NCBI RefSeq assembly: GCF_000341285.1
Contig: NW_005178474.1
Coordinates: 245,570 to 309,569 of the forward strand
DNA: 64,000 nucleotides
Origin: Galdieria sulphuraria
Taxonomy: Eukaryota > Rhodophyta > Bangiophyceae > Galdieriales > Galdieriaceae
Direction of reading: 5' to 3'
Below, piece after piece: positions 1-11,076 of this stretch. Both the position numbers and the translations under genes were made by a program. The notes beneath the pieces are model-generated. The model did no database searches, was not told where the DNA came from, and saw only the letters and a program-made list of their open reading frames with translations. Numbering within the stretch: the stretch's first letter is position 1; every line of letters begins with the position of its first letter.

Positions 1-737
1 AGCAGAGGCGAAAAACTGGAGTTGACCACGCAGTTCACGTAGTTGATCCCCTCACTCAACTAGCCGATGTTCGAAGCTTTGAAAGGTGTTGAGTTTGAGT
101 TTGACAACAACCTGCTCAAATTGTGAAAATGGTTTAGGTTTATTCGTCAAAAGTCTATAGCAATGAAGCGCCTAAGACGTTGGAATTGGGTTTGTTTATT
201 TTGAGCATTTGACATAACCCTATCCTAATTAAGTTTTGAATAGTTGATACTATTACCTCTCTTTATTAACCTATTCTATTGGGTAATGGAAGGTTTTCTT
301 TTGTATCCTATCTCAAACTGGTTTTAGACGTACAAGTTGATATACTGCGTTTTCAAGTTTCCAAAGGAACGTGTCTCCCTTATGCTGTAAGTATGAATAA
401 CTACATATTTTTCCTTTGATTCTTGACTTTTGTAGCCATTTTTGGACTTGGTTGTTATTTGGTGCATTGCCTGTTTCCTTGCTTATGGCTTCGGGTGTAT
501 ATCGTGGAACTGTGACAGAGGTTTGTATTTACCTTGTTTTATGCTACAAGGAAACCCATCTTGTTACTTAGCCAAGATTGTATGTCTCTCGACTGAATCG
601 AGTACTTTCCCAATTTTATATTGCCTATGCTGAGGATGTAAGTAGCTGTCCCGATTTCATCCCTTTCTGCTGAAAACTGTTATGTAAAGCTTGGTCGATT
701 ACTTCGAACTGAAAGAGGTGGTTATGGAAATGGTTGA
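1..737 (+). CDS. membrane protein of unknown function, 5' truncated
   Basis: Seven consecutive exons join in one open frame and end at a TGA: 1-85, 138-189, 244-282, 328-386, 436-520, 572-637 and 690-737. All six introns are GT-AG and 45-54 bp long, and every junction keeps phase, which is the main evidence that this is real. The 5' end lies outside the window. The visible part has a basic stretch (MKRLRRWNW) followed by a strongly hydrophobic segment (LILLPLFINLFYW), then a second hydrophobic segment (FWTWLLFGALPVSLLMASG), and a hydrophilic C-terminus ending GGYGNG. This suggests an integral membrane protein with at least two spans and a basic cytosolic loop. I do not recognise the family. 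A competing frame is open across exons 4-5 but does not link to the other exons. Confidence 0.6.
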
Positions 738-902
738 TTCTTGTGGACTTGTAGTTTTGACTTGTACAGAAACAAAACACGTAACATGTTCCCATAGAAT
801 AATAGATTGCTTGTTCATCATTGGACAAAGTGTGTGAGATTTCAGTTTTGGCCATCACTTTGGTAGACTATGTTTCCAGTGAATATAGTAAAGACCAAGA
901 AT

Positions 903-2000
903 ATGATTTACAACCCTTTAGGTCATAGTGGGTTGTTAGTTTCACGTTTTTCTTTTGGTTCTTGGGTTACCTTTAGCGAACAAGTCGATGCCGACACTGC
1001 CTACTTGTTGATGAAAAGAGCCTACGAGATAGGTTGCAACTTTTTTGATAATGCAGAAAATTATGCTGCAGGTGAAGCAGAAAAGATCATGGGATATGCT
1101 TTTCAACGAGGTGTTCAAGAAGGAATTTGGTCAAGAGAAGACTTGGTTTTCAGTACAAAGATATTTTTTGGTTCCAAAGGAGAGTTGGATTCCGTCAACT
1201 CAAAGGGTCTCACTAGAAAGCACGTTATAGAAGGACTTGGAGCATCTCTTCGAAGAATGGGTTTTGAATATGTGGATATTGTCTTTTGTCATAGGCCTGA
1301 TCCACTGACTCCCATCGAAGAAACTGTTCGTGCTTTGAATTATGGTACGTTTATTACAGAACACAATCATAACGTAAATTGATATACTGGAATAGTGATC
1401 GAACAAGGAATGGCGTTTTATTGGGGAACGAGCGAATGGTCAGCTCAAGAGATTACTGAAGCGTGCAGAGTTGCTGACCTTTACAACCTCATAAGACCAA
1501 TAGCAGAACAACCCCAGTATAATATGTTTCATCGAAGACGTGTAGAAATTGAATATCAACCGCTTTATCGAGATTATGGCTTAGGAACTACGGTTTGGTC
1601 TCCTCTTTCTTGGGGTATTTTAACTGGAAAATATAGTGGAAAAATAGTCCCTGCTGGTTCTCGTCTTTCCTTGGAGAAATACAAATTTTTTCATTCGAGA
1701 GCTTTTAGTGAGCGAATCTGGCAATTGGAAAAGACTGATGCGTTGAAACCATTGGCACAAGAACTAGGTTGTTCTGTTGCTCAGTTGGCACTTGCGTGGT
1801 GTGCCTGTAATCCTAGTGTTTCCACAGTCATTACTGGAGCCACTAAAGTAGAACAAGTGGAAGAGAATTTTCATTCCATTTATATCATTCCAAAGCTCAA
1901 TTCCAACTACCTTAAGAGAATTGATGAGATTATTGGAACCAAGCCTGAACCAAGTGCAGAAACCAAAGCAGCCAGAAAAGTCCGTGGAATGGAACGTTGA
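903..2000 (+). CDS. aldo/keto reductase, voltage-gated K+ channel beta-subunit-like
   Basis: Two exons (903-1344 and 1396-2000) flank a 51-bp GT-AG intron that splits a Val codon; the product is 348 residues. I chose the ATG at 903 because MIYNPLGHSGLLVSRFSFGS matches the usual start of this family; an in-frame ATG at 870 would add 11 residues. The AKR catalytic residues are visible: Asp and Tyr in FFDNAENYA, Lys in VFSTKIFFG and His in DIVFCHRPDP. The stretches EQPQYNMFHRRRVEIEYQPL and TVWSPLSWGILTGKY resemble KCNAB/Kv-beta proteins and their plant and bacterial relatives. These are soluble NADPH-dependent oxidoreductases, and the physiological substrate cannot be read from sequence. Complete and of normal length. 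Confidence 0.93.
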
Positions 2001-2134
2001 GATGTTTTCTTTCATTATAGAATCTTTAGTCCATACGAAATTTTTTATTACTCTTACAAAGAACTGAGACGTCTTATTATTTGCATAATAGGAAAATAAT
2101 ATGTCCAAAGAATGTGATAATCACCATGAAACTC

Positions 2135-3355
2135 TTACCATGGAGTCCCTATCATGAGATTTCCAGTTTTGATAAACTGTTGCAAAAGCGCCGATATAAA
2201 GAAGAATATCGCTACTCTTCCCATCCAACTTTCTGAAACTAGGAGAATTTGTTGCAATTTGTCATTCTGTACAATCTTCTCAAAACATTTACCGCGAATC
2301 GAGTCAGATAGCAATTGACTACAAGATTTCAACCAAACCTTACAAAGCGGTTCCTTCGTATTGTTTATAGAGTCCACAACTTGTTGCCCTTGCTCATTCA
2401 CTTGAAGTTCCATTCTTAACCTATTCATGACGCTTTGCATCATTTCTTCGTTCATATCAACCATAACAAGGTTATCATAATGCTCTGTATCATGAGAGCG
2501 TTTTCGAGTTTGTGATATGAATTCTTTCATCATCGAATCCACAACTGCTCTTCCAACATTAGTTTGACGAAGAAAAGAACTCGAGGATTCGCCAGCTTTA
2601 ACCAATGAATCTATGTCGTTGGCCAAAGGCTTGAAATCCGTTGTCTCTCCCTGCTTTCTCCTGTTTGAAATATTTCCGAATAGCCAACTTTTTCTTTGTT
2701 GACGTTGCCCAACTCCCGCCTTCTCTATCAATAGATACGCACAGATTAACCACAACAACAAGTAAAGAACAATACACTTGAGAAAGATACCACTAGAAAG
2801 ATGCAAAAATAAACCAGAGTGGCCAATCACGTCCTCTTGAAACTCTTTGAGTGGAGTAACTAGTTGTTTGTCAGGAGATATAAAAGTTGTCGTGAATCTA
2901 TTCGAAAGTGAATTGGCAGGTTCTATATTTCCTTCTTTGTCCATCACGGCCAATCTCGAAACGTCAAGCATATGATACGAAGCGTGTTTCCTAGTGACTC
3001 TATACCAAAGAGGACCTAGTAACGAGTGGACAAAGTTCCCCATTTTCCTAACGTGTGACCCGACAACAACCAACAGACACAAGGTAAGTATATGCCTTCT
3101 TTCAAAATTATTTTTGTAATAAATATAACACGGCAAAGTTCCCAGTATCCAATGCAATCGAGAAAACCTATTGAAACCAGCACCTTTCATACAACGTCTA
3201 CTAGAATCAGTCACCACTACTTTTCGTCTATCCAACTCGAAAATTCTTGGTTTCAAGCGTGTTGCCAATAAACGTGCACGCTTAAAATAGAAACGTTCAT
3301 CACTAGCATAGTTACAGAAAACTTGCCAAGCCAGTCCCATCTTTGCTCTCATCAT
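2135..3355 (-). CDS. predicted membrane protein, unknown function
   Basis: A single-exon minus-strand frame. The first ATG is at 3355 (a second follows at once); upstream in-frame triplets are not ATG. The product is about 406 residues. It has a hydrophobic stretch near residue 85 (HILTLCLLVVVG), a strong transmembrane candidate near residues 190-210 (IFLKCIVLYLLLWLICAYLL), and a last hydrophobic stretch near the C-terminus (RVAIFFFISALLQQF). Between the last two lies a charged, Lys/Arg/Ser-rich region with Met/Asp/Glu-rich helices. No family is recognised. It starts only 39 bp downstream of the stop of the glycosyltransferase on the same strand, so the two could be co-transcribed or simply packed tightly. 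Confidence 0.6.
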   Translation of the reverse strand: MMRAKMGLAWQVFCNYASDERFYFKRARLLATRLKPRIFELDRRKVVVTDSSRRCMKGAGFNRFSRLHWILGTLPCYIYYKNNFERRHILTLCLLVVVGSHVRKMGNFVHSLLGPLWYRVTRKHASYHMLDVSRLAVMDKEGNIEPANSLSNRFTTTFISPDKQLVTPLKEFQEDVIGHSGLFLHLSSGIFLKCIVLYLLLWLICAYLLIEKAGVGQRQQRKSWLFGNISNRRKQGETTDFKPLANDIDSLVKAGESSSSFLRQTNVGRAVVDSMMKEFISQTRKRSHDTEHYDNLVMVDMNEEMMQSVMNRLRMELQVNEQGQQVVDSINNTKEPLCKVWLKSCSQLLSDSIRGKCFEKIVQNDKLQQILLVSESWMGRVAIFFFISALLQQFIKTGNLMIGTPW

Positions 3356-3394
3356 CTCTCTTTCTCCTTTTTGAAGAAAATCCAATCCACATAC

Positions 3395-5101
3395 TCATCG
3401 ATATGCCACTTTTGCAAACCNAAACAAAAAATACCAAACTACATAAGCAATAGCAAAATAAAATAAACAACGTCCAAATAAAGTTGATATAAATGAATCT
3501 ACACAACTGTTAGTATTCTCATAAGTGACAGGTTCCAAGTATAGAATGGACTCCATCGAGTCACATAGATAATTCAGTCCATAAGTTTCCATTCGAATCT
3601 TCAAAGATATTTCCAATGCTGCAGTATGATAAGACTCGAGATTACCAAACATATCCTGCAACTTGGTTGTCAATTCATCTAAAATAGAAATTCCCGAAGT
3701 GAATATGCTTTCACCAGCATGCGTTTCCGTCAAACGTGTTGCTACATCCAGCTGAACAGCTCCAGTTGCTACACATAATACAGGTTTTCCAAAATACAGC
3801 ACTTCTTGAACCACATCTGATAAACAAGGAACGACTACAATACCAACCATGGAACTGGAAAGAGCACAACCGAAAAGTTGCCTTTGTAGACTATAAAAGT
3901 TATTGGGGAGATGTTCAGGTTGTACATAAGAACCATTCATCCACCAAAAACCAGTCAAAAGAGTATGAAGCTCATTGACGATAGATAAAGTGACAACTCT
4001 CGATAGATAGGCTCCTTCCAAATTGATCAAAACTACTTGTTCTGAATAGAGTTTGGCAAATTCTATAGCAGAATTAGGTAAGGATTCTGTACATTGGGAA
4101 ACAATGGGTCCTGATAGCCAATAATACGAGGATAACGAGCGAGGAATTTCAAAAGCAAATGTAGTAGGAAATAGATAAATATGCTTTCTACAAAGAAGGT
4201 CTCGAATACTTCGATAACTATCAAGACCTTGATACCAACGTAGTCTATTCAATTTGTGCAATGCAGGACTTGCGTGTAACTCATATAACCACTTTTGAAG
4301 TACAAACAATGCAGTCTGCAATAAAGTTGCATTTCTAGAACCACCCGAAAGAGGCGGAGGCAAAAGGATATCTTTCAGTCCACTACTATCTGAAGAAATC
4401 GGAAATAAAGGTCCACAATATAATAAGAATAAAGGAATATCATACAAATCTGCGATATCCCAAGCAGCAAACACTCCCATATCGGCAACTATCATATCCG
4501 GTCTATCCTTTTGAATTTCTTTTGATATCACGTCAAATAAACAGTGCCTCAATGGAAACAATAAATGCTTTGGTAAATAATTTAGAGTCTTCCAAGCTGA
4601 CCTTTCTTGCCACAATAGTCTCAAAGTATAGTCCACAGGAGACTCGGAGAACTGAGGAGTTTTGTTGATTCGAGGTCGTCTGAAGTCAGAGGGTCTCATA
4701 CTTTGTATTCCGTTTTCTCTTTGATTTTTAGTTTCCACCCTATTGTTCTTCGTCGTTGTGACCAAGTCGTCTCGCACAGGAATCCACTCCAAGTTATAAT
4801 TCCAACTAGAGTTCATAATAGAGTCTGTCCTTCCTGGATAGATCATTCTTATTCGATGTCCTCGATGAGATAATTCTTGTGTTATTCTTTGCATCGATTG
4901 ACTTCTTTGACTTGCTCCGATGGAAACTACCAATATAGACAAGGTAGTATTTCGTTGTCGGATGTTGTTGGAAAAACTCGGTTCAAGTTGAGTATTCATA
5001 GCTAACGTATAATGAATCTCATTCAAAAATAAATGTCCTAGTATATAAAAACCGACAGAAGACATTAAAAAGCTATATAAATACATTACCAAGCACTTCA
5101 T
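3395..5101 (-). CDS. divergent UDP-glycosyltransferase (GT1/UGT-like)
   Basis: A single-exon frame of about 568 residues from the ATG at 5101. I prefer this start because it begins directly with a hydrophobic leader (CLVMYLYSFLMSSVGFYILG); upstream in-frame triplets are not ATG. The N-terminal Rossmann half contains LSILVVSIGASQRS, then a Gly/His stretch (ELSHRGHRIRMIYPG) and PDMIVADMGVFAAWDIAD, as in UDP-glucuronosyl/glucosyltransferases. The C-terminal half has VLYFGKPVLCVATGAVQLDV, matching the donor-binding GxP...Q-D part. The usual His-Gly-Gly of the signature is not present at the expected place (VVPCLSDVVQ). A C-terminal membrane span (CLFYFAIAYVVWYFLF) followed by a short basic tail matches ER-anchored UGTs. 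One N at 3421 leaves one residue undefined. Divergent from the TLC gene, with about 69 bp between start codons. Confidence 0.75.
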   Translation of the reverse strand: MKCLVMYLYSFLMSSVGFYILGHLFLNEIHYTLAMNTQLEPSFSNNIRQRNTTLSILVVSIGASQRSQSMQRITQELSHRGHRIRMIYPGRTDSIMNSSWNYNLEWIPVRDDLVTTTKNNRVETKNQRENGIQSMRPSDFRRPRINKTPQFSESPVDYTLRLLWQERSAWKTLNYLPKHLLFPLRHCLFDVISKEIQKDRPDMIVADMGVFAAWDIADLYDIPLFLLYCGPLFPISSDSSGLKDILLPPPLSGGSRNATLLQTALFVLQKWLYELHASPALHKLNRLRWYQGLDSYRSIRDLLCRKHIYLFPTTFAFEIPRSLSSYYWLSGPIVSQCTESLPNSAIEFAKLYSEQVVLINLEGAYLSRVVTLSIVNELHTLLTGFWWMNGSYVQPEHLPNNFYSLQRQLFGCALSSSMVGIVVVPCLSDVVQEVLYFGKPVLCVATGAVQLDVATRLTETHAGESIFTSGISILDELTTKLQDMFGNLESYHTAALEISLKIRMETYGLNYLCDSMESILYLEPVTYENTNSCVDSFISTLFGRCLFYFAIAYVVWYFLFXFAKVAYR

Positions 5102-5170
5102 TGCTTCAGACTTGTGAGAATGCACAAGAATTATTATTGAAGAGTTGAACGTCGAGTGAGACTGAAGAGC

Positions 5171-6294
5171 ATGTCTGGTATGCGGTTGCCGTTGGAAAGG
5201 CTCCAACAGTTTTTAGCAATTGTGGATTCAAAGCCTGCTATGTCCGTAGTATTTTTAGCTTTCAATGGGTGGATACTTTTGTTTTTTGTTTGTTTTGGCC
5301 TTTCCTGGGTGGTCTTTGCTCCCTTCAGAAGATTGGACCTTATTCACCGTTCGGATTGGGCCTCTAGGTAATATTTTGAACAGCTATTCTTCGAAAGCTG
5401 ACGCAGCATTAGAGTTGTTTCTTCCATCAACGCTACAGTGGGTTGTTTGTTGTTTGCAAAATTGGTTTTTGGAGAAGAGCAGCTTTATCGTACTGGAGTC
5501 TTTTCGAACAGTGCAGCCTCGTGAGTATCCTCATTGCCAGTAAAAGTTGCTTGGTTTTTGACAATTTTGTATAGTTGTGGACTTTGGAAATTGATACTTG
5601 GATACTTTTTTTACGACAGTTTGTTGATTGTTTTGGTGTTCGAGGTTCATGAAGCGATAAATATTCAGACCATCATTCATCATATCGTGGTAACCAGTGC
5701 AGTAATTTATTGTTTGGTAGGTTGAGCAACTGTTTTTATTTTCACACTACAGTTATTTTACTTTGATTTTAGAGTTCAAGAGATCCCTTAGCTATGCTTT
5801 GGGCGTCTGCCTTGTTCCTTACAGAGGCATCCACACCTTTCGTAAACTTGCGTTGGTTTCTTTCGGAATCGGTAGGCATAGCTTTATTGTTATTTTGCAT
5901 ACAGGGAAGCTGAAATGGGAAAAGAACTTGAAGCATACACGAATATATGTTGTTGCTGGTTTGTTGATGACTCTGGCTTTTTTCGTCGCCAGAATTCTTT
6001 TCATGCCCTATACGTTGGTAGGTTATCCATTCTTTGAGCTGTGGTCGTGTTCAGCTGAAACTGCACAAGTATTTGTTACTTTCCAATCCGAATATTTTGA
6101 ACTATTTATCGACATATCGTGCTTTTTGCGATGGCATTGTGGGTGGTTCGGTGTTTGTGTCTATCTATGTTTTGAATATTTACTGGTTTTATTTAATGAT
6201 GAGAGGACTTTATCATATTGGTCGTCAGTGGCTACTCAAACGAAGCAAAGAAGAGTTGATAGCGGAGAAGAATAACCACTCAGTCACAAACTAG
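5171..6294 (+). CDS. TLC-domain multi-span membrane protein (TMEM136/TLCD-like)
   Basis: Six exons with continuous phase: 5171-5367, 5413-5520, 5575-5716, 5773-5871, 5910-6017 and 6070-6294. Introns are 38-56 bp; the 38-bp one (5872-5909) is the least certain. The product is 292 residues with six or more hydrophobic segments. TLC (TRAM-LAG1-CLN8) landmarks appear in order: RVVSSINATVGCLLF, GYFFYDSLLIVLVF, the paired histidines in TIIHHIVVTSAV, LTEASTPFVNLRWFLSES, GLLMTLAFFVARILF, and the terminal LNIYWFYLMMRG. Family members reside in ER or plasma membrane and include ceramide synthases and membrane-fluidity regulators. The pattern here fits the TMEM136/TLCD4 branch rather than ceramide synthase. 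Exact substrate unknown. Confidence 0.88.
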
Positions 6295-6439
6295 GATCGG
6301 ATACCAAAGAATACCGAAAATATTTTTTCGTTGTTGAGCTTCTGATGAAGAATTTTTTCAAGCATACGTGGAACAATGACTATTCAGTTTTCTGATAAGT
6401 TTCACAGGAAATATTATCGAATACTTTCTAGACTTGCTC

Positions 6440-6442
<3 letters not shown>

Positions 6443-6517
<75 letters not shown>

Positions 6518-6518
6518 C
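6443..6518. repeat. compound microsatellite (CA)n-(TA)n-(GA)n
   Basis: Three dinucleotide tracts abut without interruption: about 16 CA units, about 9 AT units, then about 13 AG units. They sit in the intergenic space between the convergent 3' ends of the TLC gene and ALG5. Such tracts mutate quickly by slippage and would make a strain marker. Confidence 0.97.
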
Positions 6519-6554
6519 TTTGCTCTCATTGTGAAAAATATCCCCTTCGCAGAT

Positions 6555-7550
6555 CTATCTGTTCATGACAGTTTTATCAGTTGCTCGATAGTTATACAAG
6601 CACCACACCCCTATACAGTATTTGCAGCGCATGATTAACAAATCTCGTGACATATTCAGGACTGCCTTCAAAATGTTGAGTTTACTACCGGGAATTTCCG
6701 ACCATTTCACAGGAACTTCGTAAATAGGAATGGAATATTGCTGCGCAACATATAAAAGTTCCACATCAAAGGCCCAGCGAAAAAGATGTTGATTGGGAAA
6801 AACTAGTCGAGCTGCTTCTCTTGTAAACAGTTTAAAGCCACATTGAGTATCGCGAATATGCGTCACGCCACCAATAAGGTTCACATACCAATGGAAGCCC
6901 CACATGAAGAGTTTTCTTACAAAAGAACGTTCAGCTTGTTCCAACTGAGCACGTGAACCAATGATTATCAGCGGTTTCTCCTTATACGCTGAGCCTACCT
7001 TTCCTTCTAACTTCAAGTAATCCTCAAAGTACGTGGCTCCGTCTGCATCAGCCATCAACAAAAGTTCGCCACGACTGCTTAACATACCATTTTTCACTGC
7101 GGCACCTTTGCCACTGTTTTGAGGTAGTCTCAATACTCTAAATCTGTCCGTCCCGAGAGGCCCCCCAATCTTGTAAGCTACTTCGACTGTATCATCTCGG
7201 CTACCGTCATCTACAACGATAATTTCCCAAGAAAAACTGGCAACTCTTCTTGTTCGAGCTTCTAGAGACTTTATGGTTTCTTCGAGCATTTTGGGGAGTC
7301 TTTTCTCTTCATTATATGCAGGAACAATAACTGAGAGTGACTTTTCTGCGGGTGAAAATAAAGAAGGGAAAGGATAAGTTTTACTCGGGTCTGCTGGATC
7401 AATAAAAGTATAAGCGTGAGCTGCCGAAGCAACAAAAGATGGCCTACGAGAGTCCTTCAAGTATAAATAGACTATTATTAGGAAACTAAAAACTGCTAGA
7501 GCAAACCACCACAACATGTACAACAAATATGAATTGGCCCCCAAACTCAT
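6555..7550 (-). CDS. ALG5: dolichyl-phosphate beta-glucosyltransferase
   Basis: Single-exon gene, 331 residues from the ATG at 7550; in-frame ATGs at 7598 and 7625 would lengthen the N-terminus. An N-terminal membrane anchor (LLYMLWWFALAVFSFLIIVYL) precedes a GT2 glycosyltransferase domain. That domain carries SVIVPAYNEEKRLPKML, the nucleotide-binding VVDDGSRDDTVEVAY, GKGAAVKNGML, the metal-binding ADADG, IIGSRAQLE, and DTQCGFKLFTR followed by FDVELLYVAQ. These are diagnostic for ALG5, which transfers glucose from UDP-Glc to dolichyl phosphate on the cytosolic ER face, supplying donor for N-glycan assembly. Length matches the family (about 320-335). It lies about 150 bp downstream of the patatin gene on the same strand. 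Confidence 0.95.
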   Translation of the reverse strand: MSLGANSYLLYMLWWFALAVFSFLIIVYLYLKDSRRPSFVASAAHAYTFIDPADPSKTYPFPSLFSPAEKSLSVIVPAYNEEKRLPKMLEETIKSLEARTRRVASFSWEIIVVDDGSRDDTVEVAYKIGGPLGTDRFRVLRLPQNSGKGAAVKNGMLSSRGELLLMADADGATYFEDYLKLEGKVGSAYKEKPLIIIGSRAQLEQAERSFVRKLFMWGFHWYVNLIGGVTHIRDTQCGFKLFTREAARLVFPNQHLFRWAFDVELLYVAQQYSIPIYEVPVKWSEIPGSKLNILKAVLNMSRDLLIMRCKYCIGVWCLYNYRATDKTVMNR

Positions 7551-7696
7551 TCCATCGGCATTTTTCTTTTCAAAAATTCTCAGGGAAATACCAATCATCT
7601 CCAATCTGATAGAACGAATCCACATAAAAGCCACGGACTCGGAACAAGTCACTAAAAGCAGTTAAACTCCAACAAAACAATCCATTCAAAAACTAC

Positions 7697-10600
7697 TTAC
7701 AACAACAATTCATGAAGAGCCTTTGCAGGTTTCGGTCTCAATAGTTCACCTAACAATTCCAATCTACGCTATGTCAACCTCAAATAAAGGGGAATGCATT
7801 CTTGTCTTACCTATCTTCATTTTCCCGAATATATTGCTGGGCAAGCTCTGTCATCTTTGCAAGTTTACCAGGCCTTACTTCATCAATATCTATGGAGTCC
7901 GTCACAGGGTTCAACCGAAAATATCTATCTGATGGAAGTAAATCTTCTAAACTCTCATGAATCTATATAAAAGAGACTCTGTACAGCCAAAAAGATAAAT
8001 AACTCACAACTTACACTTTCTGTAGAGGTCGCTGAGTTGATTAAATAAGTAATGATATCATTCCAGCCAAGACTCGACTCCTTTCTACGTGTTGCTTCGG
8101 GTAACTCTGATCCAGTCAATCTTCCAGTTCCAATGGATACCTAACAACGACAGGTTAAAACAAGGAAAATAAAAATTGAATGCACGTTCATCATACGACA
8201 AGTTCAAGTGGAACATTTGGAAACAGCTTCTTAGTTTCGTGGATTGCTACTCCTGTAGGATTATTGGCGACCAAAGCACCATCAGCATACAGTTCCCCAT
8301 TGATTCTCATCTATAAATAGTCATAAATAAGTATTTGCAAAACTAAAATTCATAATCCTACTTCACTAAAATAAGTTGGTGCTGCACTCGAAGCCCGCAA
8401 ACCTTCCCACAGTTGAGCCTCTACAGAACCTTCGTATCTACTCTCCTTTCCTTCCATAAAAGTGTAGTTACGAAATAAATGTATTACATGAGGCTTTCGA
8501 GAAACTATGGAGCTGACAACAAAAACCTTTAACAGAATTAACTAGTTCATACTTTCTGACTTAAGGATGCTTCAAAACTCACCTTATTGGCATTATCTTC
8601 CGTCACACTATCAATGAACAATGACTTTCCTGCTTCTCGCTTCAAAATGCTCTCTAAGATGGATGCATCATAGTAAGACCTAGTTATGAGAAGTTTCGGA
8701 GTGTTGACCTAACAAACAACAAAATGAAACCTCCCCCTAACATTTAGACAAAAACTTACAGGTGTCTTGGTAAAAATTTTTCCAATCAACTCTCTGTATA
8801 AAGCTTCTACTTCCTCAATTGGTCGCTTTCTTAGGCCCAAGGTCACTGCAATAATACCACCGGTACTCGTGCCACCAATCACATCGAAACTAAAAATTTC
8901 AAAATTCAAGAACCATTTCAATGAATGAACACTCACAGTTCGTGAATTTCACATCCAGTAATGCGTTTCAGGTATTTTAAAATCTCAAAAGTCATAATAG
9001 CTCGAGTTCCACCTCCATCAAAGGATAAGACTCTAATACCACGCTGTCCAGGAACTCGTGGACTCCAAATATTGATGCCTTTGAAATTTTCAAAAAATTT
9101 CCATTTTCTGAAAAAATTTTTACAAACCTAAACAAGCTAAAGCTCTTCTGGCACATCTTGCAACTCCTTCTGAATATCCTCCACTAGCACCTCGACTGAA
9201 TCGTTTCAAAGCAGCAACAAATTCTTTATCCTCACAGGCCTTACAATATATTCAACAAACCTTCCTTTGCAACGAAAAACTCCTACCTGTTTCCTCCATT
9301 TTCTACCTTCTGGTTCGAAGCAAAGAGCTAAAGAGCCAATTAAATGAAGAATCGACATTTTCACTTCGATCTGTCGCCCAGTTTGATGCAAAGACGATCG
9401 ATAAGGTCTCTTCCATCTGAAACGTAGGGCACTTCGTGTCGCACCTTCACAGATTATACTTTTCGAGAACTGACAAATTTGATTATCATTAAACTCCAAC
9501 ATAAGGCTTCTGGTGGCAGGAAGAATCGCCGCTAAATTTGCCAAAGCAGTAGCAGCATCTGCTTGTATTTCTTCCGAATCTTCAGTTAAGGCACGAACAA
9601 GCTGATTAATTTTATCCTTGTCCAAAAATTTTGCTGCATCTTCTTTCCAACGCAGATCATTTGCGGCTCTTATAAGATCATAAGTCGACTCGCCTACACG
9701 AACAAATCCATTAAGTGAAGCTATCTCTCATTTAAATATATATACACCCACCTTTGTTTTTGAGATCATTCTTTGGAACATTTTCAATCAAGCGTTTCGT
9801 TTCCGCTGATTCTGTCCTGTTTTCGTTGGCTATGGATTGGCTATCCACACTATCAAGCTGCTCTATTTCACTGGAATTCATTGAATTTCGAGCATTCTCT
9901 CCTTTCAAAAATGGATTCCATAAATTAGCTAAATTTGAAAAGAAACGCAACGAAGAGTCGAAAAGACTTTCTGGATAGCGACTTTTGACGTTTTCCTTCA
10001 ATTTTGATTCCGGTTGATCACTTTTCAACGACACAGTATATTCTGCATTCGTCATATTACTAGCTAGAGTTTCAGCATTCGTGTAGTCCTTCGCAATGTG
10101 TAGTTTCTCTTTGGGAGCATTATCTGACTTGCGATGAACATCAATGTTCATATTTTCCGTATCGGTCAACTTCGCTGAGTTTTCTGTTTCTAACTTACTT
10201 CCACTGCTACTGCTATCTTCGATAATATTTGAACCAGTAAAGTAATTCAGCGTACTGTTTGCAATTCTGTTATCGAAATTACCACTGGAACGTGTTGCTT
10301 TACCGACTTTTTCCAGATGTGAAGTTTTCGATGGTACTGAAGAGCCTTTGCAAAAAGCGTCGAACAGAACACGTTGTATTTCATACGGCAAAACGCTATC
10401 GATACCTTTTCTGGAGATGGTCCTTTGATAGAGCATTCACAAACCTCACAAGGTAAAGAACTCATACTTACTTTGAATTGTTCAGAGCCAGCGACACTAT
10501 CTCCAGAGTTTGCATATCAAACACGGTTGTTGTTGGGGTCGAGGTCAGTTGCAAAAATGGTTGGCTTTCTAACTCTTCCAAGGTTTTCTTTTGAGCCGAC

Positions 10601-10977
10601 TGAATGGTGTCTTTTTCTTGCTTTCCACCTCTTGGTATCCTATCAAGCTCTGTTCCAACTGAATCTTGCACAAATTTACTTGAGCTGTTGACGTTGATAA
10701 AAAACTTCCCGAGCGACCAGCCTAGTTTCCATAACTCATTAAGAATTTGTTTTTGTTTCTCTTTCTTTTCTGGAACTTGACAACGCAAAAGACAACGTCT
10801 GCTTTTCACTCTCTTTGAAACCCGCCCAACAACTGTGGTGTTGTAGAACGAAGGAAAAAGACTAGTATTCGACAACTTATTTGAGCACTGCGGTTGGCTA
10901 ATAAAAGCTATAAAGGATTCAGCTGAGTGAAATGTACTATATTTACAAGTTAGGCAAAGAGAAGAGTCGGTTCTCAT
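7697..10977 (-). CDS. patatin-like phospholipase with armadillo-type N-terminal region
   Basis: Twelve exons, all phases consistent: 10472-10977, 9752-10422, 9287-9693, 9128-9239, 8937-9078, 8760-8889, 8583-8708, 8362-8526, 8197-8310, 8015-8140, 7811-7962 and 7697-7763; 905 residues. Residues 1-390 are low in known domains and Ser/Asn/Lys-rich, possibly an organelle-targeting and linker region. Residues about 395-560 form armadillo-like helices (ADAATALANLAAIL ... CARRALACL). The patatin catalytic domain follows: oxyanion motif DGGGTRA near 585, nucleophile elbow GGTSTGG near 620, catalytic Asp in ADGALVANNP near 765, and RYFRLNPV. The Ser-Asp dyad is complete. ARM-patatin architecture occurs in plant PLA-I type enzymes; PNPLA8 is the animal relative of the catalytic part. 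Predicted lipid acyl hydrolase. Confidence 0.92.
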
Positions 10978-11076
10978 GTTTCCATAGCTGCCTCGATGAA
11001 ACCATTCCCAACCTTAACAAAACGACAAATTTTATCAAGTGCAAATGAATATCGCCTAAAAATGTTTTGACTTTAT

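Noticed and set aside
3312-3506. Frame spanning the junction of the two minus-strand genes at 3.4 kb
   Set aside because: It overlaps the glycosyltransferase C-terminus and the next gene's N-terminus in a different frame and has no independent support.
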